A DNA stretch of 55,080 nt from Actinomycetota bacterium. GTDB taxonomy: Bacteria; Actinomycetota; Actinomycetes; Nanopelagicales; Nanopelagicaceae. The first letter of the stretch is position 1, and every line of letters starts with the position of its first letter. The notes under the pieces are model-generated. The model was not told where the DNA came from. It saw only the letters and a list, made by a program, of their open reading frames with translations, and ran no database searches. Both the position numbers and the translations under genes were made by a program. Shown here piece by piece: positions 19,269-28,250 of the stretch. The stretch lies in the NCBI GenBank assembly GCA_009698815.1, contig WLPJ01000006.1:1-55080 (forward strand). The letters are read 5' to 3'.

Positions 19269-21368
19269 ATGGCACCTTGGCGCACCACAATTGCACTCTT
19301 GCTACTCACTCTATTTGCACTTTCCCAACGTAAGCGACGTTTAATTGTTTTAGTCACCGCTTTGGCTCTGGGCTCTTCGGTGATGTCATTTCGTCAGCAA
19401 AGCTTGCAATCTAGTGCGATCGCGGATTACTTTAATCAGAGCGCGCAAGTTCAACTTCGTCTCACCACAGATCCGCACTTAACCACCAAGCGGGTCAGTG
19501 GACGCAACTTTCTGCCACCTAGTTACAGTGCTCTGGCGACTTTGATCCAATTCGATGGCGTAAACGGAACTTATAAATTACGGGTTCCAGTACGTGTAAT
19601 CATGAGCGATCTCAGCGCCAAATCATTACTACCTGGCCAACGCATTTCGATAGCAGTTCGTGTTTTGAAAAGTAAAGAACCGCGCGTTGCCGCGCTTCTG
19701 ATTGCCAATTCAAAGATAGAAGTTGTTACTCAACCCTCCAGATGGGCAGCATCCCTTGCGCGCATTCGATTGGGCCTGCGCAGTGCAAGTGGGGGCGGTG
19801 ACGGTGGCTCGCTTATTCCCGGAATGGTTTTGGGGGATACCTCACTTCAAAGTGATGAATTTAAAAACCAGATGCGCCGGTCGGGTCTGACGCACTTAGT
19901 TGCGGTGAGCGGTGCGAACTTTGCGATTGTTTCGGCATTTGTTTTATGGTGCATGCAATTCATTTTTCGCACGATGCGTTGGCGAGTATTGGCAACAGCA
20001 ATAGCCTTGATCTGCTTCATCGCACTTGTTAGACCTTCACCTTCAGTGTTGCGCGCTGCTGCAATGGCGGCAGTCTTATTAATTGCCTATGCCACAAAAC
20101 GTGGAGCCGATTCTCTGCCGGCGTTAGGTTTTGCAATTGCAGCGGTCGTAATCGGTGATCCCTGGCAAAGTCGAGATCCAGGTTTTGCCTTATCGGTGCT
20201 AGCAACCGCTGGCTTACTGTTATTTGCACCTCGTATCATCGCCTTCTTTGAAAGAGCGCTACCAAAGTTGCTCGCACAAGCGATGGCTCCGCCAATTGCG
20301 GCGATGGTTTTCTGTGCACCTGTAATTGTTGCTATCGCTGGATATCTATCACCGATGAGCATTATCGCTAATTTATTAGCCGCACCTGCAGTTGCCCCAA
20401 TTACCATCGTTGGTTTTATCGCGGCGCTAATTTCTCCAATATCCCCTCAAATTTCTGAGGTACTTGTCTACCTGGTTAAACCAATGGCTTGGTGGATTGC
20501 AACGGTCGCTGATTGGGCCGCCGGTTTTAGAGTGCTAACTATTCAAAAGGGGCTAATTGGTTTTCTAGTAATCACTGTTGTGATTGCTTTGGTATTACTT
20601 ACCCCACGCAAAATAGTGATCACTGCCTTAATTTTGGTCTTATCTCTTACCTATCTGCAACGTTTTCCAGGTGGAGATTGGCAAGTTGTAAATTGCGATA
20701 TCGGACAAGGCGATGGCATGGTGATTAATTTAGGCAGCCATCGCGCGATTGTCATAGATACTGGGCCAGATCCTGCGCTAATTGATCGCTGCCTGAAGCA
20801 ACTTGGCATTAGGGAAATTCCTTTATTGATTCTCACACATGGCCATGCCGATCACATCGCTGGACTGTCCGGTGCGATTGCCAACCGAAAAGTCGGAACC
20901 AAATGGTTTGGCAATGTTAAGCGAGGTGCGACTGCGCACTTTGGTGAGATGAATATAAAAGTTCTCTGGCCAGATACTGGAAGTTATGACGAAAATAATT
21001 CGAGCATCGCGGTGCGAATTGATACTCCAGATTTCTCACTCTTTGCCGCTGGGGATATGGAGCCGTTAACCCAAGCGATAATTGCCCCCGAATTAACACG
21101 CGTAGACATTTATAAGGTTAGTCATCATGGGTCTGCATATCAGGATGAGAGTTTCACCCGCGCACTGCAACCTCAACTAGCGCTAATCAGCGTTGGCGCT
21201 GAAAATAGTTATGGCCATCCGGCTGCCAATACGATCGAGTTATTAAGGCAGGTAGGCGCTAAAGTACGGCGTACTGACACCGATGGTGCAATTGCTGTTC
21301 GCGCCCGTCACCACCGGTTGCAGGTTAAGACGAGCAAGAATCATTTCACCTTTTTGCGTTGGGAATAG
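19269..21368 (+). CDS. comEC: ComEC/Rec2 DNA-uptake channel with metallo-hydrolase domain
   Basis: Forms the inner-membrane pore for incoming single-stranded DNA. The 699 residues from the first ATG hold a soluble/OB region, the Competence domain with many membrane helices, including the GLTHLVAVSGANFAIV motif (about 205-220), and a C-terminal metallo-beta-lactamase-like domain with LTHGHADHIAG and VSHHGS zinc motifs. The true N-terminus is probably 21 codons upstream. The frame there reads IDYRALALGGALWVGAL, much like ComEC N-termini, but offers no ATG, GTG or TTG before a stop. An ATT at 19206-19208 overlaps the comEA stop as TAATT, one base away from the usual TAATG coupling. I list the conservative ATG. 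Confidence 0.9.
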   Translation: MAPWRTTIALLLLTLFALSQRKRRLIVLVTALALGSSVMSFRQQSLQSSAIADYFNQSAQVQLRLTTDPHLTTKRVSGRNFLPPSYSALATLIQFDGVNGTYKLRVPVRVIMSDLSAKSLLPGQRISIAVRVLKSKEPRVAALLIANSKIEVVTQPSRWAASLARIRLGLRSASGGGDGGSLIPGMVLGDTSLQSDEFKNQMRRSGLTHLVAVSGANFAIVSAFVLWCMQFIFRTMRWRVLATAIALICFIALVRPSPSVLRAAAMAAVLLIAYATKRGADSLPALGFAIAAVVIGDPWQSRDPGFALSVLATAGLLLFAPRIIAFFERALPKLLAQAMAPPIAAMVFCAPVIVAIAGYLSPMSIIANLLAAPAVAPITIVGFIAALISPISPQISEVLVYLVKPMAWWIATVADWAAGFRVLTIQKGLIGFLVITVVIALVLLTPRKIVITALILVLSLTYLQRFPGGDWQVVNCDIGQGDGMVINLGSHRAIVIDTGPDPALIDRCLKQLGIREIPLLILTHGHADHIAGLSGAIANRKVGTKWFGNVKRGATAHFGEMNIKVLWPDTGSYDENNSSIAVRIDTPDFSLFAAGDMEPLTQAIIAPELTRVDIYKVSHHGSAYQDESFTRALQPQLALISVGAENSYGHPAANTIELLRQVGAKVRRTDTDGAIAVRARHHRLQVKTSKNHFTFLRWE

Positions 21369-21390
21369 CTAGGGAGGGGAGGCTTAAGAC

Positions 21391-22341
21391 GTGAATCCGT
21401 TTTATCTAATCCTGGGCAGTGAAGGGGCGCTTAGCGATCGCGCGCTATCTAAATTAACGGCGCAGCTAAAAGAAGAAAAGGCTGAAGCCACCACGATATT
21501 TGCAGCAGATGCTTTATTAGGCGATATTTCAGATGCGCTAGCACCTTCGCTATTTTCAGAACGTCGCGCGCTAATTATTAAAGATTTACAGGACTTACCT
21601 GAAGATTCTAAAGATGAAGTAATTCGCTATTTATCCGAACCTGATGAGATGACCACAGTGATATTTGTCCATAAGGGTGGCGTAAAAGGCAAAGCGTTGC
21701 TCGATGCGATTAAGAAAATTAAGCCCGAAATAATTGCCTGCGAGCCGCTGAAGAAAGAAGCAGAGAAAGAAGCCTTCGTTAAAGAATTATTTTTAGATAG
21801 CGGGCGTAAAGCATCGCCTGCGGCTGTCGCTGCGCTAGTTGGCGCACTCGGTGGGGATATGCGCGAGCTACAACAGGCTGTTTCACAGATCGCACTGGAT
21901 TCTCCGGCCGGCAGCATTGATGAAGCGATGGTCGATAAATTTCATCAAGGTCGCCTTCAGACAACTGGATTCGATGTGGCCGATGCGACGCTCGATGGAA
22001 ATTTGCCAACTGCGCTAATTTCACTGCGCAGCGCTATTGAGACCGGAATAGATCCGGTGATGGTGACATCTGCAATCGCTTCCGCCCTTCGTTCACTTGC
22101 AAAAGTTTCTGGTTCTGCAAGTGGCGCAAAATCATTTGAATTAGCCGGACAACTTGGCATGGCGCCGTGGCAGATTGATAAAGCGCGCCGCCAGTTGCAA
22201 GGTTGGACGCCGCGCGCACTTTCCCAGGCTGTTCAAGCAATTGCGCTGGCAGATGCGCAGGTAAAAGGCGCAGCCACTGATCCGATCTACGCCCTAGAAA
22301 AAGCCCTCGCCACAATTACCGCTGCCCGTAGCGCCAGATAG
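21391..22341 (+). CDS. holA: DNA polymerase III delta subunit
   Basis: Part of the clamp loader that opens the beta sliding clamp. The 316-residue protein has the divergent AAA+ organisation of HolA: an N-terminal domain starting FYLILGSEGALSDRAL, a region with ERRALIIKDLQDLPED, and a C-terminal collar domain with GWTPRALSQAVQAIALADAQVKG. A strong GAGGGGAGG-type ribosome binding site precedes the GTG at 21391. It is placed between comEC and rpsT, as in most actinobacteria. Confidence 0.92.
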   Translation: MNPFYLILGSEGALSDRALSKLTAQLKEEKAEATTIFAADALLGDISDALAPSLFSERRALIIKDLQDLPEDSKDEVIRYLSEPDEMTTVIFVHKGGVKGKALLDAIKKIKPEIIACEPLKKEAEKEAFVKELFLDSGRKASPAAVAALVGALGGDMRELQQAVSQIALDSPAGSIDEAMVDKFHQGRLQTTGFDVADATLDGNLPTALISLRSAIETGIDPVMVTSAIASALRSLAKVSGSASGAKSFELAGQLGMAPWQIDKARRQLQGWTPRALSQAVQAIALADAQVKGAATDPIYALEKALATITAARSAR

Positions 22342-22390
22342 CTCGTCATCAGGCGGGAATCAAGCCTCAATTTGAGCCTGCACCCCTTGC

Positions 22391-22437
22391 GCTGATAACC
22401 TTCGCTTCTGCCTGGCAACCAAAAGGGTTATCACAGC
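22391..22437 (+). promoter_or_regulatory. rpsT: Stem-loop in the holA-rpsT gap
   Basis: GCTGATAACC at 22391-22400 can pair with GGTTATC (22426-22432) and AGC (22435-22437) across a 2-base bulge, with a 25-base loop. A TTT follows. It could be a weak holA terminator or a leader structure for S20 autoregulation; the 119-base gap holds nothing else obvious. Confidence 0.35.
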
Positions 22438-22460
22438 TTTAGACGTTCGGAGTAATACAC

Positions 22461-22730
22461 GTGGCAAATATCAAGTCGCAGATCAAGCGCGTTAAGACAA
22501 ATAACAAGGCTCAGGCTCGCAATAAGTCTGTCTCTTCATCTGTTAAGACCGCTGTTCGCAAATTCCGTGAAGCAGTTGTAAAGGGTGATGCCGCAACAAC
22601 TACGACTGAACTCCGCGCTGCTTCAAAGGCGTTAGATATTGCAGTAGCAAAAGGCGTAGTTCACAGTAACACCGCTGCAAATAAGAAGTCATCAATGGCT
22701 AAGGCTGCTGCCAAAGCCGGCGCTCGTTAA
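22461..22730 (+). CDS. rpsT: 30S ribosomal protein S20
   Basis: A small basic ribosomal protein that binds 16S rRNA. The 89 residues begin [16 protein letters not shown] and end with the Lys/Ala-rich tail [18 protein letters not shown], both family signatures. The start is GTG with a CGGAG ribosome binding site nine bases upstream, so this translation gene keeps a leader. It is encoded on the same strand as holA and lepA. Confidence 0.97.
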   Translation: MANIKSQIKRVKTNNKAQARNKSVSSSVKTAVRKFREAVVKGDAATTTTELRAASKALDIAVAKGVVHSNTAANKKSSMAKAAAKAGAR

Positions 22731-22764
22731 TTCTTAATACGCACCAGAAAAGGGGCGGATAAAA

Positions 22765-24642
22765 GTGCCTGCAATTTCACTTGCTAAGGCTCCGCAACCC
22801 GCAGCAACAGATCCCGCGCAGATTCGTAATTTCTGCATCATTGCGCATATCGACCACGGTAAATCTACGCTGGCCGATCGCATGCTCGGAATCACTGAAG
22901 TTGTAGAAGCCCGCAATATGCGCGCACAATATTTAGATCGCATGGATATCGAACGCGAACGCGGCATCACCATTAAATCTCAGGCAGTTCGTCTGCCCTG
23001 GCGCAGTGGTATCGATGGCCAGGAATACATCCTTAATATGATCGACACACCTGGGCACGTTGACTTTACATACGAAGTATCGCGCTCGCTCGCTGCCTGC
23101 GAAGGGGCAGTCCTTTTAGTTGATTGCGCACAAGGTATCGAAGCACAAACTCTGGCCAATCTTTATTTGGCGATGGAGAACAACCTAACAATCATTCCAG
23201 TCCTAAATAAAATTGATTTACCTAACGCCCAACCAGATAAATTTGCTGCAGAACTTGCTCGTTTAATTGGCTGCCAACCTGAAGATTGCTTGCGCGTTTC
23301 TGGAAAGACTGGCGATGGCGTTGCTGAACTCCTTAATCAGATCGTCGCACAAATACCTGCACCAGTTGGCGATGCCAACGCACCTGCGCGCGCACTTATC
23401 TTTGACTCGGTCTATGACTCATACCGAGGCGTTGTTACCTACGTTCGCGTTATCGATGGTCGAATTAATCCGCGCGAACAAATTCAAATGTTTTCAACTG
23501 GCGTACGACATGAAGCCCTCGAAGTTGGCGTTATTTCACCAGAGCCAGTACCAAGTAAAGGTTTAGGCGTTGGTGAAGTAGGTTATTTAATTACCGGCGT
23601 AAAAGATGTTCGCCAATCACGTGTTGGTGACACTGTGACTAATTATCAAAATCCAACTAAGACAGCGCTAGCCGGATATAAAGATCCTAAGCCGATGGTT
23701 TTCTCAGGGCTATTTCCACTAGATGGCGCTGACTTTCCTTTATTGCGCGATGCTTTAGATAAGTTGCAACTAAATGACGCAGCTCTTGTTTATGAGCCAG
23801 AGAGTTCAGCAGCGCTGGGATTTGGTTTCCGCTGCGGTTTCTTAGGTCTTTTGCATATGGAGATTGTGCGCGAACGCCTAGAACGCGAATCAGGAATTAG
23901 TTTGATTTCGACTGCGCCTAACGTGGTTTACCGAGTAACACTCGAAGATGGCAAAGAATTCGTTGTTACCAACCCATCAGAATTTCCTGATGGCAAGATC
24001 AATTACGTGAAAGAGCCGATCGTTAAATCCACCATTCTGGCGCCATCTGAATACATCGGCACAATCATGGAGCTCTGCCAAGATCGCCGGGGAACTTTGC
24101 AAGGCATGGATTACATCTCCGAGGATCGCGTCGAAATTCGTTACACCCTGCCACTTGCTGAAATTGTCTTTGATTTCTTTGATCAGTTAAAGAGCCGTAC
24201 TAAAGGTTATGCCTCCCTAGATTATGAAGAACTCGGTGATGAAGAAGGCAATCTAGTTAAAGTAGATATTTTGCTACAAGGTGAAGCCGTTGATGCATTT
24301 AGCGCAATTGTTCACCGCGACAAGGCTTATTCATATGGCGTAATGATGACTGGCAAATTGCGCCAGCTCATCCCACGTCAACAGTTTGAGGTTCCTATTC
24401 AGGCTGCGATTGGTTCGCGCATCATCGCGCGCGAGAGCATCCGCGCAATTCGTAAGGATGTTTTGGCGAAATGTTATGGCGGCGATATTTCTCGTAAGCG
24501 CAAACTTCTTGAAAAGCAGAAGGAAGGAAAGAAGCGCATGAAGATGGTGGGACGCGTTGAAGTTCCGCAAGAAGCCTTTGTTGCCGCCCTTGCCACCGAT
24601 GCTGATATCGAAAAGATTAAAGCCGCTCGTAAGCAAGACTGA
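22765..24642 (+). CDS. lepA: Elongation factor 4 (LepA)
   Basis: A ribosome-bound GTPase acting in back-translocation or 30S biogenesis. The 625 residues include the G1 motif [15 protein letters not shown] (about 29-43), [10 protein letters not shown] (G2), DTPGHVDF (G3) and NKIDLP (G4). EF-G-like domains II, III and V follow, then the LepA-specific C-terminal domain, with [22 protein letters not shown] near the end. The GTG start at 22765 has an AAAGGGG ribosome binding site. The N-terminal extension before the G domain is short and Ala/Pro-rich. Confidence 0.97.
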   Translation: MPAISLAKAPQPAATDPAQIRNFCIIAHIDHGKSTLADRMLGITEVVEARNMRAQYLDRMDIERERGITIKSQAVRLPWRSGIDGQEYILNMIDTPGHVDFTYEVSRSLAACEGAVLLVDCAQGIEAQTLANLYLAMENNLTIIPVLNKIDLPNAQPDKFAAELARLIGCQPEDCLRVSGKTGDGVAELLNQIVAQIPAPVGDANAPARALIFDSVYDSYRGVVTYVRVIDGRINPREQIQMFSTGVRHEALEVGVISPEPVPSKGLGVGEVGYLITGVKDVRQSRVGDTVTNYQNPTKTALAGYKDPKPMVFSGLFPLDGADFPLLRDALDKLQLNDAALVYEPESSAALGFGFRCGFLGLLHMEIVRERLERESGISLISTAPNVVYRVTLEDGKEFVVTNPSEFPDGKINYVKEPIVKSTILAPSEYIGTIMELCQDRRGTLQGMDYISEDRVEIRYTLPLAEIVFDFFDQLKSRTKGYASLDYEELGDEEGNLVKVDILLQGEAVDAFSAIVHRDKAYSYGVMMTGKLRQLIPRQQFEVPIQAAIGSRIIARESIRAIRKDVLAKCYGGDISRKRKLLEKQKEGKKRMKMVGRVEVPQEAFVAALATDADIEKIKAARKQD

Positions 24643-24701
24643 TCATTGAGTTAATTAACCCAATTAATGGCGTATCTGTTCCAAAAAAACCCTCCGAAGG
24701 T

Positions 24702-24713
24702 TATTCTTTTCAA
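24702..24713 (+). promoter_or_regulatory. -10 box, leaderless promoter
   Basis: TATTCT at 24702-24707 plus exactly six bases precede the ATG at 24714; no ribosome binding site. Confidence 0.55.
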
Positions 24714-25919
24714 ATGCCAATCATCCAAAAATTGAAAACTGGAGTTGTTTTTGCTCTGGCACTTACTTTGATTCCAAACGCGGCTTTTTCTGATCAGAAA
24801 GTCTCACCTGATGGCGCTTGCAAAGCATTGAACCAAAAAGTTATCTATCAGAATAAGACTTATACCTGCATAAAGACAGGAAAGAAGTTGGTTTGGAATA
24901 AAGGTATTGCTATAAAGAAACTAAGACCAACTCCTTCACCAACTCCAACTCCTTCACCAACTCCAACTCCTTCACCAACTCCAACGCAGACTCTACCCGC
25001 TAAGTATCCGGATGCTCCTACAAATTTCGATGACTTGATTGCTAACTACGAAGGAATTTCCTATGCCGCATGGAGTAAATCCAATGCTGCGATTTCAGCA
25101 TCAAATGATGTAGCACTGCCATTTAAAGCGTTAACTGGCATAAATACAACTCTTTCATTTAAGAACCCTGCCTCAGCCTTTGATTTAGTTGCTCGTTTGT
25201 ATTCAGGTTTTAAGAGCTCCAGCGACATGACTATTTTGACCTTTAGTTTTGATGATCGCGATTGGGCACAAGAGCAAATGAAACAATTGCAACCCAAATC
25301 AACTTATCAGTGGATCACAGATAGTGCGTGTTCTACACGTCCGACCTGTGATGGTGGAGGAGTGTTCACGGATGACAAGGGAAGCGGTCTGATTGTTTTA
25401 ACTACAGGGGTAGCACGCGGTGGTCAGGGCCCAGGAGTCTTAGAGGCCCATGAGTACACACATGCAATTCAGCAAAATCAATTGCCACGGGTTTCGGTTT
25501 GGCCATTAACAACTGATTGGCCACCTACTTGGTATATCGAAGGGCAAGCGCTATTTGCAGAGAACGCATCGAGCTATCATCAATCTTTTGATCTCTACAC
25601 AAAGAACCGCCGATCCTCATCCAATGAGCTCTACAGAGATTCGACAATAACTTCAGCATGGATTCAAGAATTCTTTGTGGTTAATCAATCCACAACTTGG
25701 TTTAACAAGTATCCAAGATGGCGTCAATACGATCTAGGGGCGATGTTGGTAGAGACATTAACAGCAGTAAAAGGTCCTGCATCGACGATGGAGCTCTGGA
25801 AAAAAATGGGAACAGGTTTAAATTTCACTGAAGCTTTCGAAAAAGTCTATGGAATATCATTCGAGAAAGCTCTGCCCATTATTTCTAAGGCCATAGCCCT
25901 GGAGCTTGGACGTAGTTAG
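24714..25919 (+). CDS. Secreted zinc-metallopeptidase-like protein
   Basis: A 401-residue exported protein. A signal peptide (about 1-26) is followed by a small Cys-containing module (Cys36 in DGACKALN and Cys52 in YTCIKTGKKLVW). A Pro/Thr/Ser linker (about 71-92) is encoded by a tandem DNA repeat. A globular domain runs from about 98 to the end. In it, H246-E-Y-T-H250 is an HExxH zinc motif, and Glu276 in WYIEGQALFAEN, 26 residues on, fits the third ligand of a gluzincin. I therefore infer an extracellular zinc peptidase of unknown target. An additional pair of cysteines (206 and 212) may form a disulfide. No close family was recognised. The mRNA is probably leaderless. Confidence 0.72.
   Translation: MPIIQKLKTGVVFALALTLIPNAAFSDQKVSPDGACKALNQKVIYQNKTYTCIKTGKKLVWNKGIAIKKLRPTPSPTPTPSPTPTPSPTPTQTLPAKYPDAPTNFDDLIANYEGISYAAWSKSNAAISASNDVALPFKALTGINTTLSFKNPASAFDLVARLYSGFKSSSDMTILTFSFDDRDWAQEQMKQLQPKSTYQWITDSACSTRPTCDGGGVFTDDKGSGLIVLTTGVARGGQGPGVLEAHEYTHAIQQNQLPRVSVWPLTTDWPPTWYIEGQALFAENASSYHQSFDLYTKNRRSSSNELYRDSTITSAWIQEFFVVNQSTTWFNKYPRWRQYDLGAMLVETLTAVKGPASTMELWKKMGTGLNFTEAFEKVYGISFEKALPIISKAIALELGRS
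24927..24980 (+). repeat. Tandem 18-base repeat encoding a Pro-Thr-Ser linker
   Basis: Three exact copies of an 18-base unit starting CCAACTCCTTCA, each coding for PTPSPT, with a partial copy after. It is a flexible linker of the secreted protein and a likely site of copy-number change by slippage. Confidence 0.9.
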
Positions 25920-25991
25920 CCTCGGCTAGTCGATTCTCATATATTCATAGGAGAGTGTTTAGAGAATGAATACGCCTAACCAGTTTGAACA

Positions 25992-26003
25992 TACAATATC
26001 TAC
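25992..26003 (+). promoter_or_regulatory. hemW: -10 box, leaderless promoter of hemW
   Basis: TACAAT at 25992-25997 plus exactly six bases precede the ATG at 26004, which fixes the hemW start. Confidence 0.6.
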
Positions 26004-27125
26004 ATGTTGCTTTCGTTCTACGTACATATCCCATACTGCATCAAGCGATGTGGGTACTGTGATTTCAATACCTACACGCCTAGTGAGTTACAAGATGGCG
26101 CAACTCTTGAAATTGTTTCCAATGATTATATTGATGCCGTTCTGCTCGAGCTAAAGTCAGCGCCGACTGATCCTGTGCCAACTATTTTCTTTGGGGGAGG
26201 CACGCCTTCGCTATTGCCGGCAAATGATTTGGGACGAGTTATTGCTGCTATTAAAGAGCGAAATACCGTAACTGATGACTGTGAAATAACGCTGGAAGCA
26301 AACCCTGATTCGGTTACCGCCGAGAAGTTATCTGCTTATTTGGCTGCGGGGTTTAATCGCATCTCATTTGGGATGCAGTCCGCGCAACCTCACGTTTTGG
26401 CAGTTTTAGACCGCACCCACAATCCTGAAAATGTTAAGCGTTCAGTTGATATGGCGCGCGCAGCAGGGTTTGGCAGTATCAGCGTTGATTTGATTTACGG
26501 AACTCCTGGTGAATCACTTGAAGATTGGCGTGCAACCGTAACTGAAGCGCTTTCTTTAGATATCGATCACATCAGCGCTTACGCACTTATCGTTGAAACT
26601 GGCACCAAACTTGCGGCGCAGATTAAGCGTGGCGATCTAAATATGCCGAATGATGATTTGATGGCAGATATGTATTTACTCGTTGATCAGATCTGTAATG
26701 ACGGGGGTCTTGATTGGTATGAGCTATCGAATTGGGCAAAGCCTGGCCATGAATGTCGACACAACATTGCTTACTGGAAGAGCGCGAATTGGTGGGGCTT
26801 AGGTCCCGGTGCGCATTCACATATTGACCAGAAACGATTCTGGAATGTTAAACATCCAACTGCTTATAAGCAGAAGTTATTTGCTAGTGAATCACCAATT
26901 GCCGATTCTGAGAATTTAACCGATGAGCAGTTAAGAGATGAATCAATCATGTTGGCAATTCGCATGCGCAGCGGACTCTCATTAGATTTGTTAAGTAGCA
27001 CCGCGCAAGAGCGAGTTTTGCAATATCAAAGTAGCGGCCATTTAAATCACATAGATGGCAAGTTGCAATTGACCGCCCAAGGACGATTGATCGCTGATCG
27101 CTTGGTCCGTGAGGCTCTGGGTTAG
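26004..27125 (+). CDS. hemW: Radical SAM heme chaperone HemW
   Basis: A radical SAM protein that binds heme and delivers it to respiratory enzymes; older records call it an oxygen-independent coproporphyrinogen oxidase. The 373 residues begin SFYVHIPYC, and the cluster motif is CIKRCGYCDFNTYT (CxxxCxxC). FFGGGTPSLLP and EANPDSV are typical SAM-binding elements, and the C-terminal HemN_C region follows. HemW is told from HemN by its length and by a short N-terminus without the HemN-specific extension. It sits between lepA and hrcA, as in other actinobacteria. Confidence 0.92.
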   Translation: MLLSFYVHIPYCIKRCGYCDFNTYTPSELQDGATLEIVSNDYIDAVLLELKSAPTDPVPTIFFGGGTPSLLPANDLGRVIAAIKERNTVTDDCEITLEANPDSVTAEKLSAYLAAGFNRISFGMQSAQPHVLAVLDRTHNPENVKRSVDMARAAGFGSISVDLIYGTPGESLEDWRATVTEALSLDIDHISAYALIVETGTKLAAQIKRGDLNMPNDDLMADMYLLVDQICNDGGLDWYELSNWAKPGHECRHNIAYWKSANWWGLGPGAHSHIDQKRFWNVKHPTAYKQKLFASESPIADSENLTDEQLRDESIMLAIRMRSGLSLDLLSSTAQERVLQYQSSGHLNHIDGKLQLTAQGRLIADRLVREALG

Positions 27126-27135
27126 CGCCCTGTAG

Positions 27136-27147
27136 TACCTTTAGCCT
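27136..27147 (+). promoter_or_regulatory. -10 box, leaderless promoter of DoxX-like gene
   Basis: TACCTT at 27136-27141 plus exactly six bases precede the ATG at 27148. The match to TANNNT is less canonical than at the other sites. Confidence 0.45.
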
Positions 27148-27486
27148 ATGAGCACTAACGCAACGATCATCCTGACATTTCTGGCAGTCATCTTTGTTAT
27201 CTCTGGACTTTCAAAAGCCAGCGGAAACGAGAAAGGCTTATCTGGCACACGCGATGTAAATGTGAAAGATGGCATCGCTCGCGTAATCGGTGTCTTTGAA
27301 GCCTTACTTGCGCTGGGTCTAATCGTTGGCATTAAATGGAATGGATTGGCTTACTTCCCACTCTTGGGTCTTTGGTTCTTTATGGCTGGTGCAGTTTTTG
27401 TGCATTTCAAAGCCAGCAAAGTCCGGACCGCTTTTCCAGCATTCTTTCTCCTGACATTGATTTCAATCGCACTCGTACTGATTTAA
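27148..27486 (+). CDS. DoxX-like small membrane protein
   Basis: A 112-residue protein with four predicted membrane helices (about 5-21, 46-64, 68-87 and 95-111). Features are typical of DoxX-like proteins: [11 protein letters not shown] in the first helix-loop and [17 protein letters not shown] in the second. The family has been linked to redox homeostasis and membrane oxidoreductase complexes, but this member's role is unknown. It lies between hemW and hrcA, ends 23 bases before hrcA, and is probably leaderless. A second DoxX-type protein lies at the right end of the window. Confidence 0.75.
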   Translation: MSTNATIILTFLAVIFVISGLSKASGNEKGLSGTRDVNVKDGIARVIGVFEALLALGLIVGIKWNGLAYFPLLGLWFFMAGAVFVHFKASKVRTAFPAFFLLTLISIALVLI

Positions 27487-27509
27487 AGAGAGATATAAAG
27501 AAGATAACT

Positions 27510-28247
27510 ATGCATTCCCAACGCCGTTTAGAAATTTTGCGCGCTATCGTCGATGAGTACGTGGCCACGCAAGAACCTGTCGGCTCAAAATCTATTGCTG
27601 ATAAATCAGCCCTTGGTCTCTCACCCGCCACAATTCGTAATGAGATGGCAGTACTTGAAGATGAAGGCTTGATCACTCATCCGCATACATCAGCCGGTCG
27701 CATCCCGACCGATCTGGGTTATCGCGTATTCGTGGATAAATTGGCAACAGTTAAGCCTTTTTCTTCGGCCGAGCGTCGCGCAATCGAAACTTTTTTGGAT
27801 GAAGCAAATAACCTAGAAGAGTTGATGAAGAGATCTGCAAAGTTGTTAGCAGATTTAACTAAGCAGGTTGCAGTAATTACCTATCCCATAATTGGGGAAG
27901 GCCCTGGCAGTGGAAAGATGACGATTTCAGGAACAGCTAACTTGGCGCGTTCGGGTGAGGATTTAGGGGCATCACTATCACCAATTCTTGAAGCGTTGGA
28001 AGAACAAGTTGTATTGCTGCGCTTATTGGGTGATGCCAATGAAAATGTGCAGGTTCGCATCGGTGGCGAGCAGAATGAGACAAATTTGCGTCAGACTTCC
28101 CTTGTTACAGTTGGGTATGGCGCTGATAACTCAGCGATCGGAGCACTTGGCGTATTGGGGCCAACCCGTATGGATTACGCCGGATCAATGGCGGCAGTTA
28201 CTGCAGTTGCACGTTATGTCGGACGCTATATATCGGAGAGCAATTAA
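27510..28247 (+). CDS. hrcA: Heat-inducible repressor HrcA, shortened
   Basis: Represses chaperone genes by binding CIRCE operators. I start at ATG 27510, preceded by an AAAGAAG site, because homologues begin with [23 protein letters not shown]. The N-terminal winged helix is intact ([38 protein letters not shown]). The C-terminus is also recognisable: [52 protein letters not shown]. However, the protein has only 245 residues against about 340 normally. The missing 90 or so lie between QVAVITYP and [11 protein letters not shown], in frame, removing most of the first part of the GAF-like domain. No CIRCE repeat is visible upstream. dnaJ follows after 3 bases. Confidence 0.9.
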   Translation: MHSQRRLEILRAIVDEYVATQEPVGSKSIADKSALGLSPATIRNEMAVLEDEGLITHPHTSAGRIPTDLGYRVFVDKLATVKPFSSAERRAIETFLDEANNLEELMKRSAKLLADLTKQVAVITYPIIGEGPGSGKMTISGTANLARSGEDLGASLSPILEALEEQVVLLRLLGDANENVQVRIGGEQNETNLRQTSLVTVGYGADNSAIGALGVLGPTRMDYAGSMAAVTAVARYVGRYISESN

Positions 28248-28250
28248 TTT

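Noticed and set aside
24927-24980. Tandem repeat considered as a CRISPR or minisatellite array.
   Set aside because: Units are contiguous without spacers and are in frame as a PTPSPT linker, so it is a coding repeat.
25966-26154. A reading frame overlapping the hemW 5' end in another frame.
   Set aside because: It overlaps the HemW signature, has no family pattern, and the hemW leaderless promoter accounts for the region.
27130-27160. CIRCE-like element (TTAGCACTC-N9-GAGTGCTAA) near hrcA.
   Set aside because: Only a short AGCACTAAC at the DoxX start resembles it; there is no inverted repeat partner.
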